DNA from: Populus alba
Lineage: Eukaryota > Streptophyta > Magnoliopsida > Malpighiales > Salicaceae
Length of the DNA: 64,000 bases
Reading direction: 5' to 3'
Assembly (NCBI RefSeq): GCF_005239225.2
Contig: NC_133300.1
Span: 10,259,875 to 10,323,874, forward strand
In this document: piece by piece, positions 46,724 through 59,034 of the stretch
Position numbering within the stretch: position 1 is the stretch's first letter
Layout of the letters: each line of letters starts with the position of its first letter
Program-made: the position numbers and the translations under genes
The notes under the pieces: generated by a model
Seen by the model: only the letters and a program-made list of their open reading frames with translations
Databases searched by the model: none
Told to the model about the DNA's origin: nothing

Positions 46724-48985
46724 CACTACCAGAAATTCACTTAATAGCAACAGATTTACCAACGGAATATTTCTGTCGGTAATTTGAGGTCGAAATTACC
46801 GACATAACTTTTTCCGTCCGTAATTCAGTCGGTAACTATCGACGGATAGTGTCCGTCGGTAGTTACTGCCTAATTACGAATGAAAAGTTTAGAATTAAAA
46901 AAAAAAAAAACAGGTCGTTAACGTGGAGGTTTTGGGTTTTTTTACGACGAATTCAAAACGGTAGGCCCGTACAATGATGTGACTGGTTCACCGTTAAAAA
47001 TACCGACTACCGATGGATTTGAAATGACAGATTCATATGGTGACGTGTCTATTTTTCTGACAGAAAAGCCGACGAAATAATCCATCGGTGAAACCGTCGG
47101 AAAAAAATAATATAATTCCCTGCATGCCGACCCTCTCCTCCCCTATTTCTCCTTCTTCTTCCTAATCCCAACTCTCCCCATCTGCAAACAACCAGTCAGT
47201 GTTATTTTTTTTTACATGTTTTAATGAATGTATAATTTTATATCAATCGTTAAACTTTATGGAATTACAAAATTACATGTCCTGTTTTGAAAAAATTAAT
47301 AGCTTGCTTAACAGGTCCCATGGACGTTGAAAATGATCTTGGATAATCTTTAATATTTTGCAAGTTTATTTACTTAACTTAGTTAATTAATACATGATGT
47401 CATCATAATTTTATAGAGGTTCGATATATATAAGTCATGGATGGTCGTTCATGGATGTATCGAGATTCACCCAAGAATTGTGAAGGATGGATTATTGTAA
47501 TTTCATTAATTTAGAAATTTTACTAGAGGCTAGGTGTCCATGCAGGAAGTGTCAAAATAAAAAGTATCTACATCCAGATGTTGTAATGATGCATCTTCTA
47601 CACAAAGGATTTATGGAGAATTATCAGTGATGGTATGCACATGGAGAAGTATTTGTTAGTTGAGAAACGATGGTTGGGTCAACTTCTAGTGTTAGCACCG
47701 TGCATGAAGCGGCAAATGACAACACTAATCCTTACAAAAATATGATTATGGATGCAATAAGAATGAATCAAGGTAATGTCAGTCAATGTCCAATCGTAAA
47801 AGAAGAACCTAATGCAGATGCAGCTAGGTTTTTTGATTTATTGAAAGATTCTGACAAACCATTATGAGATGGCTGCACAAACCACAGTAAATTATCGGTC
47901 GTGGCACAGGTGTTCACCATCAAGTCAGATCACGGGTTAAGTGAGGCCGGGTATGAAAAAATTATTGAATGGGCGAGAAGCATTTTACCTGAAAGGAACA
48001 GGATGAAAGAGAACTTCTATACTGCGAAGTCCATGATGAAACCCCTCGGTTTAGGATACCAAAAAATTAACATGTGCTCTAAGTTCTGCATGTTATACTA
48101 CCTTGAAAATGCTGAGATGACCGAGTGCATGACATGCGAGCATTCCCGTTACAAACCCAAAATTAGCAGGGGAAAGACTCTAGTGGCATATAAAAAACTT
48201 AGATACTTCCCGATCACACCTAGACTGCAGAGGTTATTTATGTCACCAAGGACTGTTGAGCACATGACATGGCACCAGGCACATGATGTGGTTGATGGTG
48301 TGATGGTGCATCCTTCTGACGGCGAAGCGTGGAAACACTTTAACAATGTGCATCCTCACTTTTCAGCTGAATCAAGGAATGTGCGTCTTGGGTTGTGTAC
48401 AGACGGATTCAACCCATTTGGGTCATTTGCTGCTGTCATTTGGAGTTCATGTTTTTATCTACTGTCATACCCGGTCCAAGCAACCCGAGATGGAATATAG
48501 ATGTTTAAAAAACAAATTTTAAAAAAACAATTTCAAAGGGTTTTTACCGATGGAATTCATCCGTCGACATTTGACAGTAGCTGCCACCATCACCGACGAC
48601 TTTCCAGACGGATACATTCGGTCGGTATTTCATACAGTCACCGACAAGTTTACCGACATAATTAATTTGTCGGCATTTGATAGTAGCTGCCACAAGTACC
48701 AATGAATTTACAAACGGATATATTCAGTCGGTATTTAAAACACTCACCGACAAATTTACCGGCGGTAACTGGCCATCGGTAATACTCTATATCACCAACG
48801 AAATAAAAATTCGTTGGTAAATTTCAAATAGGAAACTTTTTTTTGGCGCACAAATTATGTCTGTAAAACTGTCGGCAAATGGTTTTTTTTGTTTTTCCAA
48901 CCGATATAGCGACGGAATGTGGAATCACCGACGAAAAAAAAGCCAACGAATGTATTCTGTCGGTAATATAGTCAATAAATAATTT
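46724..48985 (+). mobile_element. CACTA (En/Spm) DNA transposon, 3' truncated
   Basis: Begins CACTACCAGAAATTCAC, the CACTA signature, followed by dense subterminal repeats of the (A/T)CCGACGGA / GTCGGTAA kind at 46757-47100. The same motif array recurs at 48540-48965 after the coding part. Coding relics: a transposase-associated domain from 47437 (DGRSWMYRDSP, then CPCRKCQNKKYL and VVMMHLLHKGFMENYQ) with stops, and a TNP2 transposase N-terminal part at 47670-48500. A matching right-hand TTTCTGGTAGTG end is absent, so the element is cut at its 3' side. Confidence 0.85.
47670..48500 (+). pseudogene. CACTA TNP2-type transposase, N-terminal part
   Basis: One frame runs 831 bases with a single TGA (47865-47867, expected Trp codon) interrupting it. 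Recognised blocks: WARSILPERNRMKENFYTAK, GYQKINMC, YYLENAEMTECMTC, YKKLRYFPITPRLQRLF, DGVMVHPSDGEAWKHF and the GLCTDGFNPFGSFAA stretch typical of the start of the TNP2 domain. Immediately after FGSFAA the expected sequence is replaced by unrelated residues and a stop, so most of the catalytic domain is deleted. The open reading frame is unusually well preserved for this window, suggesting recent decay. Confidence 0.85.
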
Positions 48986-49308
48986 ATTAATAAACTTCTA
49001 ATCACACACCAATAAAATATTTTTGTTGATAAAACTGCAAAATCTTGTACTGATTTTCCTTGATTTAATTTTAACCGAGCATGTCTTGTGCTTTGGAGCT
49101 GACGGCGTCTCGCGGTCGTTCTAACATAAGAAAAAAAATATATAAAAAAAGAAGCAAATAAGATGCGGCCATGCATGCATGCAGATATCGTTTATATGCA
49201 CGCATGCATTTGTTATTAAGAACATAGTTAGGTCGAAGGCTCCCTTCTGTAACACAGATTAATGTCGATTACTAGATAATGTAAATATTAACTTAGATCG
49301 ACTGGCTC

Positions 49309-49314
49309 TATAAA
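49309..49314 (+). promoter_or_regulatory. TATA box of the MYB gene
   Basis: CTCTATAAAGCCCGCC; 90 bases upstream of the ATG, with a pyrimidine-rich leader after it, the usual plant arrangement. Confidence 0.65.
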
Positions 49315-49355
49315 GCCCGCCCATAGCAGCCTTCCTTATCTCACCATTTCAGCTT

Positions 49356-49383
49356 TCTCTCTCTCTCTCTCTCCCTCCCTCCC
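49356..49383. repeat. (CT)n microsatellite in the MYB leader
   Basis: About 9 CT units followed by CCCT repeats; lies in the inferred 5'UTR. Confidence 0.9.
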
Positions 49384-49398
49384 TCCAAGAAATACGAA

Positions 49399-52300
49399 AT
49401 GGATAAAACACCATCCAACTCTCAGGATGTTGAAGTAAGAAAAGGGCCATGGACCTTGGAAGAAGACTTGATCTTAACCAGCCACATCGCGAACCACGGT
49501 GAAGGTGTATGGAACTCGCTTGCTAAAGCTGCAGGTAATCTGTGGCACCAGTGATCTCTTCTTTTCCTCTCTGTTTTTCCTTTCTATTTTTTGGGTTAAA
49601 ATGAGATCATAATTTTATAAAGAGTGAAAAAATAAATTATATAAGATGGCTAAAAAGAAAATGGCTTTCTAAAAGACACAAAGATTCAATTCTAAAAATT
49701 CTGTTTAAAAGAAAAAAAAGAAAAAGAAAACCAATAATAGAATGTTTGTAACGTAGTGTAGAGAAGTTAGCCCCAACAGAAAAAAAAAATCTCCACGGTA
49801 CTGTTTCTAATACATCTTATTAATTTTTCTTTTACTAATAATTAATCATTCAAGGGTTTTTTTTTTTTATTTTCCTGACGGTCTCTTAAGACAAACCCTA
49901 GTAACAAAGACTATGTTAACGTTTTGTTTCATGACCTAATTGTAGGTCTGAAACGTACAGGAAAGAGTTGCCGGCTCCGTTGGCTCAACTACTTGCGGCC
50001 CGACCTTCGACGAGGGAATATTACACCTGAAGAACAGCTCTTGATCATGGAACTGCATGCTAAGTGGGGAAACAGGTTAGCTTCATGTTATGATTATATA
50101 TTGCATATGTATAGTATTATTAATCATATATAAGCGGAAACTAGAACATAAAATATAATATATACTTTCCTTTCCCACCTTGCTCGAGCAATAAAACAAT
50201 GTTTGAAAGTATTGCATTTATCTTTGTCGACATTGGAAGACGAAGAAGAGATTCAGTCCCTGATCTCTCAGCTGTCCTTATAATTAAGGAAAGCACAGTT
50301 CTTAAAGTCCCTATTCGTACAGATTGCAGCAGTCTTAGCGAGAATGATGAGAAAGATTCAGATAGTAATGTAGCAGGGTCTGCGTTATTCATTTGATTTG
50401 AAGCAAAATTTTCAGCTTTTGAACCTTTCATGGCTGAAAAAAACCCACCAATTCATTATACTCTTACTATTTGAATCTATAAAGTTTTATTGCTTTTTAA
50501 ATATTTTCTGCACATCAGTTTAATTTTAATGAACCTACCCTCCATTAACTAGCACACATGACAAAAATCAAATTAATCAGCAACCTAATGTCAAGAAGAC
50601 ACAGGTGTTTGAAGAAGCGTCCCATTTATATATCAAATCCCAAAACCAATAACCATAATAGATTTTTAAAGGGGAAACAGCTAATTTCTCCTACGATCCT
50701 CCACCAAAACTATGAGGAGATTGCGGCTAATTGTGTGCTACCTGCTTGTGGCTGCATGGACGAAGGATGACGGATCCCTACTCCACACGGTATAAATTTT
50801 GCTTTTGATATTCTTATTTTGGCTCAAAAACGCTGCTTTCGTTGCGCCATTTTATAGAGTACAACTGGAAAAAAAAAAACCCTTTTTCTCCCACATAAAC
50901 ACAATACACAAAGAAAGGTCTTTTCCACAAAACGGTCTGAAAAGGGTTCTAAAAATCTATCAGAACCCAACATTACAGCTAGATGTTGATAATGGCAATG
51001 GACCCATGTGAACATCTTGAATGAAATTCATACAAAGTTGGCAACAGAAGTTTACATTTATCCTATTTTAAGGTTTTTTATGTCCATGTTGTCACATGGA
51101 AAGCCTACGTACCTTTACAGAGAAAGAGAAGTTATTTTGAATCGATTGATGTAGATATCTCCCATGTTTTTATGATAAAGTGTATTTAATTCTTCTTATC
51201 GTTTTGTTTTTATCATAGTTGTAGTTGTGTATACAATTGCAGTAGATACATATGCTACTAGCTCAAAACTCTTTTTAATTATCCTTAAGCATCAACACAT
51301 ACGTGTATAGTTTTGTTTTTCCCCTCGTTAAAAATTATTTAAAACGACTAAAATTCGTCACCTTCCTTTTGAAGACCAAGTTCATCTTTTCATTAACAAA
51401 GTTCAGATTTTTTATTTATTTATTTTTAATTTCAAAACTAAATAACATGTAGCATTATTTGATTTATCTAAAAGAGTTGGGATTTGTTTGTTCATATAAA
51501 GAGTAAAGAAAATGGTTTTTTTTTTAATTCTTCTTCTTTTTTTTGGCAATTTCCCTCATTTTTACTTTAACTTTTTTCATTCTTTTTTTTAATACTTATT
51601 TGATTTTAAATTTATCTTCATTAATTATTTTAATTTGCTTTTAATAAAATTATTATAATTTCAAACAAATGTCTCAACTTTTAACTTATGTTTAGTTTTA
51701 TAACTGTCTATTTTTGTTATTATATAATTAAGTAAATAAATAATTTAAGAAAAAATAAAGTTTTTAAATACAATGGAGTCCATCAATTTGATAAAATATT
51801 AGGTGAATTAAACCGCAAAGTCTCAATCAATTTAATATTTTAATATCTCAATATTAAATAAAAAAATTCATATTGAATTTTTATTTAAAAAATCAAACCA
51901 CACATTTTACTTTTTGTTTGAGTTGTTTTTATAATTTTCACACAATTTAATTTTAAATTCAGATTAGATAAAAAGTTAAATCAAAAAATTTTAAAATCGA
52001 TCTATAAGTCAAATTTAATAATAATTCTAAATAATTTTCTTTCATTTTTTTTTTATTAAAGTGGCATCTCTATATTATCAAATTACAGATAAATTATGTT
52101 TTTGTGCCTTTGAATTACAATTGCCTTTAGCATTGAAGTTGATGATTACTAAAGCCACTTTTTGAACGTGTGGTAGATGATTTCCTCCCACAATAACTCC
52201 GGACCTCGAAAATTAGCCACGCTGTAAATCTAAAACATTCACAAAACATGGGGCTGGTAATTATTTACATACAAAATTGTTATAATACTTTTAATTTTAA

Positions 52301-53205
52301 AATTATAGTCGACTGGAGTGAATTATCATGGTTTAATTAATTGCGAGATGTTGTGTCTTGTCCCTTAATTAAAAAAATGTGTTGTCCACTCAAATAATCT
52401 TAATTAAATTGTCATATGCTCGATATATTAGTGGTCTAGACTAATATATTTTTGTATATCGAGAAATTATATATTTTTTTTATATTGGATTATGTGAGAT
52501 AGTGTGCCTTATATCTAAAAGGTTAGCTTTCAGAATTATTTTGTTCCAATTTCTTTAGCATAAATGTAAGTAAAAATATTTACAGGAATAAGCAAAAGTT
52601 TTTACGGAAAGTACTATTTATTTTGTAGTTGAAAGTAGCTCGAGATGAAGATAATTTTTACATACATTTATGCTAAAGAAAACATGACAAAGTTATGGCA
52701 TCTTATTGGAATTATTTTTACTTGTGACATTTTCGAATCTTTCTTATGACACTTGTGGTGATTTTTATAGCTTTGTTTTCAAATTATTTTCCTCAAACAT
52801 TATAAATCATATGCGATAATTAGAGGACTGACCAGAAGGAGATTAATTAAGCGTTTTTTCCCATCTTTTTTTCTGAAAATTCATGGCGCATCCAGGTGGT
52901 CGAAGATTGCAAAGCATCTTCCAGGGAGGACCGACAACGAAATAAAGAACTACTGGAGAACTAGAATCCAGAAGCACATTAAGCAAGCTGAAACATTTGC
53001 CGCACAGGTCAGTTCTGAGACGAATGAACATGGGAGCAGTAGCAGCCAAGTTTCCAGCACAACCGAATTAATGGTGTCCAATTGTCTTCCACCCTACCAA
53101 GGAGACGTGGATGCCTTTTCAGGGGCGAACATACCTCAAGAACTGAACGAAAATTATTGGAGCATGGAGGATCTGTGGTCCATGCAGTTACTTAATGGCG
53201 ATTAA
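49399..53205 (+). CDS. R2R3-MYB transcription factor, subgroup 20 (MYB62/78/108/112/116-like)
   Basis: Three exons (49399-49534, 49946-50075, 52896-53205) join to 191 residues. R2 covers about residues 14-64 with Trp at 18, 38 and 58; R3 covers 67-115 with Ile71, Trp90 and Trp109. Intron positions match the standard plant R2R3-MYB pattern. Signature blocks: [52 protein letters not shown] and the C-terminal [12 protein letters not shown], shared with subgroup 20 members, which act in stress, senescence, jasmonate and phosphate responses. The R3 repeat lacks the bHLH-interaction signature. The protein is short for the subgroup (mostly 250-320 residues): its C-terminal region is only about 75 residues. 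Intron 2 is 2820 bases, unusually long for this family. Nuclear DNA-binding regulator by family. Confidence 0.95.
50076..52895 (+). other. Long intron 2 of the MYB gene
   Basis: Flanked by CAG|GTTAGC and TCCAG|GTGGTC. Open frames on both strands at 50141-50431 and + frames at 50558-50770 and 50799-51011 are denser in coding-like codons than the rest, but none matches a known family. From 51300 to 52100 the DNA is A/T low-complexity. No transposon ends recognised. Confidence 0.5.
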
Positions 53206-53299
53206 TTAAGTTTATGGGAACATTTATGCTATGTCCCAAATGATCCTATTTCGGATCAGTATTATTAGGGTTTGTCCATAGTTGCCACTCGATCGGTTG

Positions 53300-53304
<5 letters not shown>

Positions 53305-53342
<38 letters not shown>
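53305..53342. repeat. (TA)n microsatellite
   Basis: About 19 TA units just past the MYB stop codon; a second (AT)n run sits at 53415-53434. Confidence 0.95.
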
Positions 53343-53344
<2 letters not shown>

Positions 53345-53446
53345 TATGCTAAAACTTATTACGCATCAACGGCTTGTAATACACACACAAATGTATGAAT
53401 GTATACAGTATCTAATATATATATATATATATATGAATGAATGGCC

Positions 53447-54079
53447 TTAGAAGCTTTTTCTTAATCGATGGAGATAAAAAGCAATTGATTTGGGCAGCAA
53501 AGCCAGTCTCCTAGATGGTAGAGCCAGCAGCCTAATATTCTTAGCAAAAATAATTAATCCTTGGATTTTCATGATGATCGAAACCCATTTTCTATTAGCA
53601 AGAATTCTTGAAATTTTAGTTTTGAAAAATATTCTTAAAAATTGCTGTCTTTGAAGATTATTTTGAGGAGTTTTTGAAATCACCACCTCTTTATTTGGGA
53701 AAATAGTTTGAAGAGGGGCATGCCATCTCTTTGGATTTTGTAGCAACTAAAGCTGCTTTGTCAAACTCAAGATTGCATGGCTTGATATATCAAGACTTAT
53801 TTCTCCCGCTATGAGGATTTCTCTTTTTATTTTAGTAGATGATGGCATTAATTGTTGAGGCAATAATTGTTCTTACCATGTGATAACCTTTAGACAAGCT
53901 TTGTCAACAAGTGTTTGGGTTTTTTTTTTGGTGATCAGTTTGAGCTACAAGCTGAGGAATTTATTGGATTGGAAACTTAAAAAAACCTATCATGCAAAGG
54001 TTTGTATATATGGTTTGGATAAAAATCTGTCACATAGTTAAGGTTTTTTATATGTAATTGTTTTTATCTGTAATTTAAT
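53447..54079 (-). other. Unidentified - strand coding-like stretch
   Basis: A 99-codon - strand frame at 53447-53746 is Lys/Arg/Leu/Gln-rich without a domain I can name. Its position and orientation next to the reverse-transcriptase relic suggest the same element, but no motif confirms it. Confidence 0.25.
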
Positions 54080-55090
54080 ATTGGAACTACAACAAATTGG
54101 ATTGATCTTTTTTCTATAGAAATAATTGTTACTTGATGAATATATATAATAATTAAAGAATGATCAAACTCTGTTTTGGAATAAACTTAATTCGAATCTA
54201 GATACAACAAGATCATTTTTTTCTTAGAGATATCTAGTAATATTGCTAGAAGTTTGAAAAGTTGATCTATATTAGAAAAGAAAACTATAATATCATCAAT
54301 ATAAATTATGAGAATTTGGGAAAATTTTGAATAAATATTATTCTTAATCCTTTAGAATTCTAAGGGAGTATTTTTTAGACCAAATTAAAAGCATTATATT
54401 CTATTCCTATTGACCAAATGGAACTATAGATATAGTTTTGTATCGGTGTTCTTTAATAAAATTTTTCAAAATTGATATTTTATATAAAATCCAAAAAAGA
54501 TCTTAGCTTTAGCAAAGTGCAGAAGAAAATCCTTTTTGTTTCAAATAGGTAACCGAAACATTTTAAAACCTTATTAAGAGGTTTATAGTTAATAACTAGT
54601 CTTGAAATTAGTTGCTCCTTTTCAACATTTTTAATAGTATAAAATGTTGCACAAATCTAAGTAGACCTAGCTACTTGATCTAATTATTAATCTGTGTAAG
54701 AGATCTTGAATTTCTTTTCTATAAAGGGTTTTTGTTCAAAGTTCATCAGTCTGGCTTCGGTTGGGATAAGTTTCTTTATTAAATTATTTTTTCATATGTT
54801 AGATATACTATATGTTGCTTTCTATGCCATAAAACTATTGGTATCTTAGAACAAGTCAATGATTTGATTTTCTTTTGATTTTTTCAATCTTGTTTTTGGT
54901 AAGAGGTTGAGGTTGGTTTTGTTCTATTTTTCTAAAACAATTTCTTCTTTAAAATGCTATAAATAAGTAGTTTTGGTTATAACCAAATGATTGTTTTCTG
55001 CAATTTTTAAACATAAATATCATGATCTTTGAGTAAATTAAGGTTCCACGACTCTTGATAAAATAGAATTTAATGTTATTTTGTAAAGCT
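54080..55090 (-). pseudogene. Endogenous pararetrovirus-type reverse transcriptase relic
   Basis: On the - strand, heavily broken. In order from the right: a piece before RT (about 55080-54740), the segment 'KEIQDLLHRLIIRSS' (about 54715-54670), an 'NKKDFLLHFAKAKIF' block (about 54540-54490), 'FGLKNTPLEF.RI' (about 54385-54345) and the catalytic 'YIDDIIVF' (about 54305-54280), then a 'KKNDLVVS' block (about 54225-54200). The spacing and the wording around YIDD and FGLKN fit caulimovirid RTs (plant DNA pararetroviruses integrated in genomes) better than Ty3 elements. Stops and frameshifts occur every 20-40 codons. No intact gene; an old insertion. Confidence 0.65.
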
Positions 55091-57788
55091 TTAGTAGAGA
55101 TATCATCATCATCATGAAATTGTTTGATGAATGAAAGGATCTTCTAACAACCTTTTATCTAATATATAAAATTATATTAATATGAAGCTTTGAGCAAATA
55201 TATAGTACTCTCATTAGCATTAAAGCTAGCTAACGTAGAGAAATATACGTTTATCTCTTCTAACTCACAAGAAGTCAAAGAAAACGTACCTTTTCACCTA
55301 AATATACCTTTTGCAGTGATATGGTAACCTTAAAACTAGGATTTAGACAAGTTAACTTTATTTTTTTTTCTTACGAGTATCAGATATATATATTCAACAC
55401 TCAATTTAGAGAGAGGGATTGTCCTCCATCTTGGCAATTACGCAATAACATGGGATAAGTGAATGAAGAACAGACGGCCTCTATTGCAGGTAGATAGCGA
55501 CTGTGAAAGAAAGAAAGAAGGAAAGAAAGGAAGGAAGGATTGCATAAAATAAAACAAAGTCATTAATTCAACGAATGCATGCGTTAAGATTATCCACAAT
55601 TAATGAAGGAATTAATATCCACTTTCTATCTATGTCTTAGTTAACTCTCTGCCTAAAACTCTCAATCGATATGTAACCTAGCTAGCTATAACTCCACTTT
55701 GGTCGTAATCTGGCGGCTCTGTCGATGAAACAGATGAAAGCATTTTTCAGTAGAAAGTTGACACGCATCAATCTACATAAAAACTATTCTTAGCCAATCT
55801 CAGCTTGGCTGTCGATGAATTCTTTCCCGTTTTGATGATTGCCCATGCAAAATTGACTGACGACACTGGCCTAACTCTTGCCGCGGAAGCTAGGATGTCT
55901 TCACATGCTCTCTCTAAATTCCTTACATGTGACCTTTCTGCGTTTTGTTTCCATATTATCATCGTTATTAATTTGATATTAATTCTTAATACAAACAATT
56001 AAGTTAATGACCACCATCTCCCCCCACTGTATGAGCTCTTATTCCATGGTAAACGGCCATGCAAAATCTATGAACTTAGATTGCCTGTGTATTATCAAGC
56101 TTAATGGATCTGTTTTCTTTTTTGGTTCATTTTATTCTTTGATTATGTCTTTTGTTGTTCCCATTTGCATAATTAATGAAACTTGAACTCTCTGTACATT
56201 AATATATAGCTTTAGTAACCCTAAACTCCACGACTAGCTAGGCAATTCCGGCATGTGCTCTCACCAGAAAAGACTCTTGGATTATTTTTTTAAAGAGGAA
56301 AAAACAAAAGTTAGGTCTTGCGATGATGACAATCGGACCAGCTTCTCAAGAGTTTGCATCCGAAGAGCACCAGCCGTTAACCTTAGCAACAAATTCTTTT
56401 CCAAAATTAAGAGTTTTGGGTAGAACACCAAGCCACATTTCCTCTGTTTTTGCAGTGCCTTGTATAGATGGGAAAGATGGAAAAGGACGTCAAATAATTG
56501 ATGCCTTACATCACACGAGGAACACCTAACTTTTTTGAAGCACACTGTTTTTTTTCCTCGCATGTTAAATGTGAGTAAACCCTTCACGTGGAAGATGAGG
56601 AAAACTCACATGATGGGTCGGTTATGAATACTGCACGCCAAATGATTATTTCCTGTAGCTTTTGCTTCTGTTTACTAAGAACAAATCACTATAAATTGCA
56701 TTGTAGAAAATTGTGTAATCCCTATTGTTCACCATTAAACAAAACACAATTGATTATATAATTTTGTCTCTAATTTTAGGTTTTTTTATTTATTCTTCAA
56801 ATTTTATTTTTTTCATGTTGTAGTGCTTGATTATTGAAAGGGAAGAAAACAAAGTCACTACAAAAATAGAAGAGAGAGAAAAGCTTTGGGAGACCACCAA
56901 AAAACCTAAATTTAGTGTCAATGAATTCATCTTGCGGAGAGAAGCTCAATAAAGATGGTTTGACTTTTTGACTATGCTAATAAAAAGTGATGAGAGCCCA
57001 TAAAGTTTTATTTTATTCATTTTGATTATTTTTTAATTTTTATTTCTTATGACATGTTATATCGTGTTGCAAATGAAGTTATTGAGGCCCGTAAGATATT
57101 TTTGGTGAGTTTACATATAAATACAAGTTGAAATATAGGTTTTTAGAATTTAAAAACTCGAATCTTAATTTTTTTGGTCACTTCCAAGGTGATAAAAAAT
57201 ATGGTCTAGTAGATGATATGTTACTTGTGCATGCAGATAATATGTTGTTTGCTTATTAAAAAATAAAAGCACACAGGCCTGGTCTTCTTAACCCAGGTGT
57301 CCTGGAGCTTTTTCCCTTTAACCTAGATACATAGGCTTGATCTTTCTCTTAAAGGCCAAGCATGTTAGCTTTTCATTGAAGCCTAGGAAAGCTTGGGCTT
57401 TAGACTATTGACCCATCATATATTTTTTATTTTTTAATTAGAGGTTTTGTTTTTTTAAATAAAATTGTTTTAGATAAAATCATTAAAATAATATTTCAGA
57501 AAATTATAAAGTAAGTCATAATTTTTAATAATAGTATCAAGCAAGACATGATTTTTTCTTTTTTATTCATAATGCAAGAACAAAGATTTTGACCGAACCT
57601 TTATGGTATGATAAAGAGTGAAGTGTCTATTTAGATTCATGAAATCCTTGCTAATTCTAAAGATAGGCAGGCGATATGCCTAGATATGACTTTATGATAC
57701 AAAGGGATAATGACTTGAATGAATAATCTGAGCAAGCAATGCTATGTTGAAAGTTGTGTTAGCAATACAAGACATGTTGATGACTCAG
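55091..57788. other. Intergenic DNA
   Basis: A GA-rich AAAGAAAGAAGG run near 55506-55540. Opposed frames at 55768-56002 and at 56282-56587 show no recognisable family. A CTGG/CCTAGG-rich repeat-like patch lies at about 57280-57400. No gene supported. Confidence 0.4.
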
Positions 57789-57993
57789 AGCGTGTTTGAT
57801 AGTGTAACAGCGGTTATTTTTCAAATAATTTTTCGTACAGAAATGCATATCAATGATGTTTTTTTATTTTTTAAAAAATTATTTTTGACATCAGCACATC
57901 AAAACGATCCAAAAAATACAAATCGTATTAAATTTTTTTTTAAAAAAATTCAAATTTAATGGGAACGCGGTTTGCACGGCGTTCCCAAACGCT
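57789..57993. mobile_element. MITE-like element with terminal inverted repeat
   Basis: Starts AGCGTGTTTG and ends CAAACGCT; the right end also carries GGGAACGCGG and GCGTTCCC as an inner inverted pair. The interior is the A/T-rich 'TTTTTTTATTTTTTAAAAAAT' kind with 'ATCAGCACATCAAAACGATC'. ACTCA occurs on both sides (57783-57787 and 57995-57999), a possible target duplication. This form is abundant in poplar genomes by my recollection. Confidence 0.6.
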
Positions 57994-58853
57994 TACTCAA
58001 ATTACCATCCTCCCAAGATATATGCACTAGTAAAACAAATCTCTTGACAAGTTAATATATAAATTAGCACTGGTATAGGTGGAGGAAGGAAAACCTGTGA
58101 GGCTATGTGTGACAAATCTGAACTTATGAAATGCAATTGTTTAGCATGAGGGTGGTGTTTTTTTTTAAAAAACAAAATACAATGTAATTCCCTTAGACTT
58201 TATTTTCTTCTTTTTGCTAGTTTCTTTATCTCACAAGGTTGAGGGTTTGATTTGTATTTTTGTTGTTATTTAGCTTTTCCCTTCATAACTATTTTGGCCA
58301 TTCCTTTGCTTCAAACATGAGTTTCCCCCCTCCTTCGTCAAGAATCTTTAATGATTTGAAACCGAAGACTTTCCTTCGCAATAGATTCATGTCCTTCATA
58401 AACTTTTAAACATGCAGAATTTGATAGCAGCAGACATGTGAAGAATTCTGGGATTTTTGTCTCTTTATTTGGTTTCGAAACTTCAAAGAATTCTGGAAGG
58501 GAATGCACTTATAATTTAGTTAGAAGGCGCGCAGTATATGACTGCTAACAAGAGTGATCACAGAGCACCAAAGTTCCAATACTTCTTTCTTAGCCATCGT
58601 TGAGGAAACTAGAATTAGATATAATAAAATTTAACAATAATAAAACCAGCTTGTCATTTAGGTTTTATTAGTTTCAAAACTTGAATTTTAATTTTTCAAT
58701 CATAGAAGATAAGAGATGATTAAAATTTATACTGCGTGGCTCTTTGTAATCTACCATGTTAGAGAAGCCAAATGCGAATCAAAGAGGGCTTCTTTTACAG
58801 TGTGAATATATCTAGAATGGCATCTTTGCTAACTAGAATTGTTCAAGAATATA
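57994..58853. other. Intergenic DNA
   Basis: No open frame or repeat recognised beyond short A/T runs. Confidence 0.4.
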
Positions 58854-59034
58854 GGCCCCAAAGTTTAGCTAAGAAAGCCCAATAACTTGGCCCAAGCTCC
58901 AAATACTCTCTCAGGCCCTGATACGATGACTGCTTTGCGGGAGAGGCCCCAAAGTTTAGCTAAGAAAGCCCAATAACTTGGCCCAAGATCCAAATACTCT
59001 CTCAGGCCCTGATACGATGACTGCTTTGTGGAAG
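58854..59034. repeat. Recent tandem duplication, period 91
   Basis: Two units starting GGCCCCAAAGTTTAGCTAAG at 58854 and 58945, nearly identical (differences such as AAGCTCC/AAGATCC and GCGGGAG/GTGGAAG). The unit is GC-richer than the flanks and not coding. Confidence 0.95.

Larger units (their letters stand above)
48986..49398 (+). promoter_or_regulatory. MYB gene promoter and 5'UTR
   Basis: Contains a clear TATA box (49309-49314) and a (CT)n tract at 49356-49383 in the leader, then CCCTCCCTCCCTCC just before the start codon. A GCATGCATGCATGCA-type RY-like run lies at about 49170-49210. Confidence 0.6.

Noticed and set aside
55768..56002. Opposed 65- and 76-codon frames
   Set aside because: No recognisable domain, no splice partners, and frames on both strands are equally open; not enough to call a gene.
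56282..56587. Opposed frames of 68 and 101 codons
   Set aside because: No family recognised and the - strand frame starts in unremarkable AT-rich DNA.
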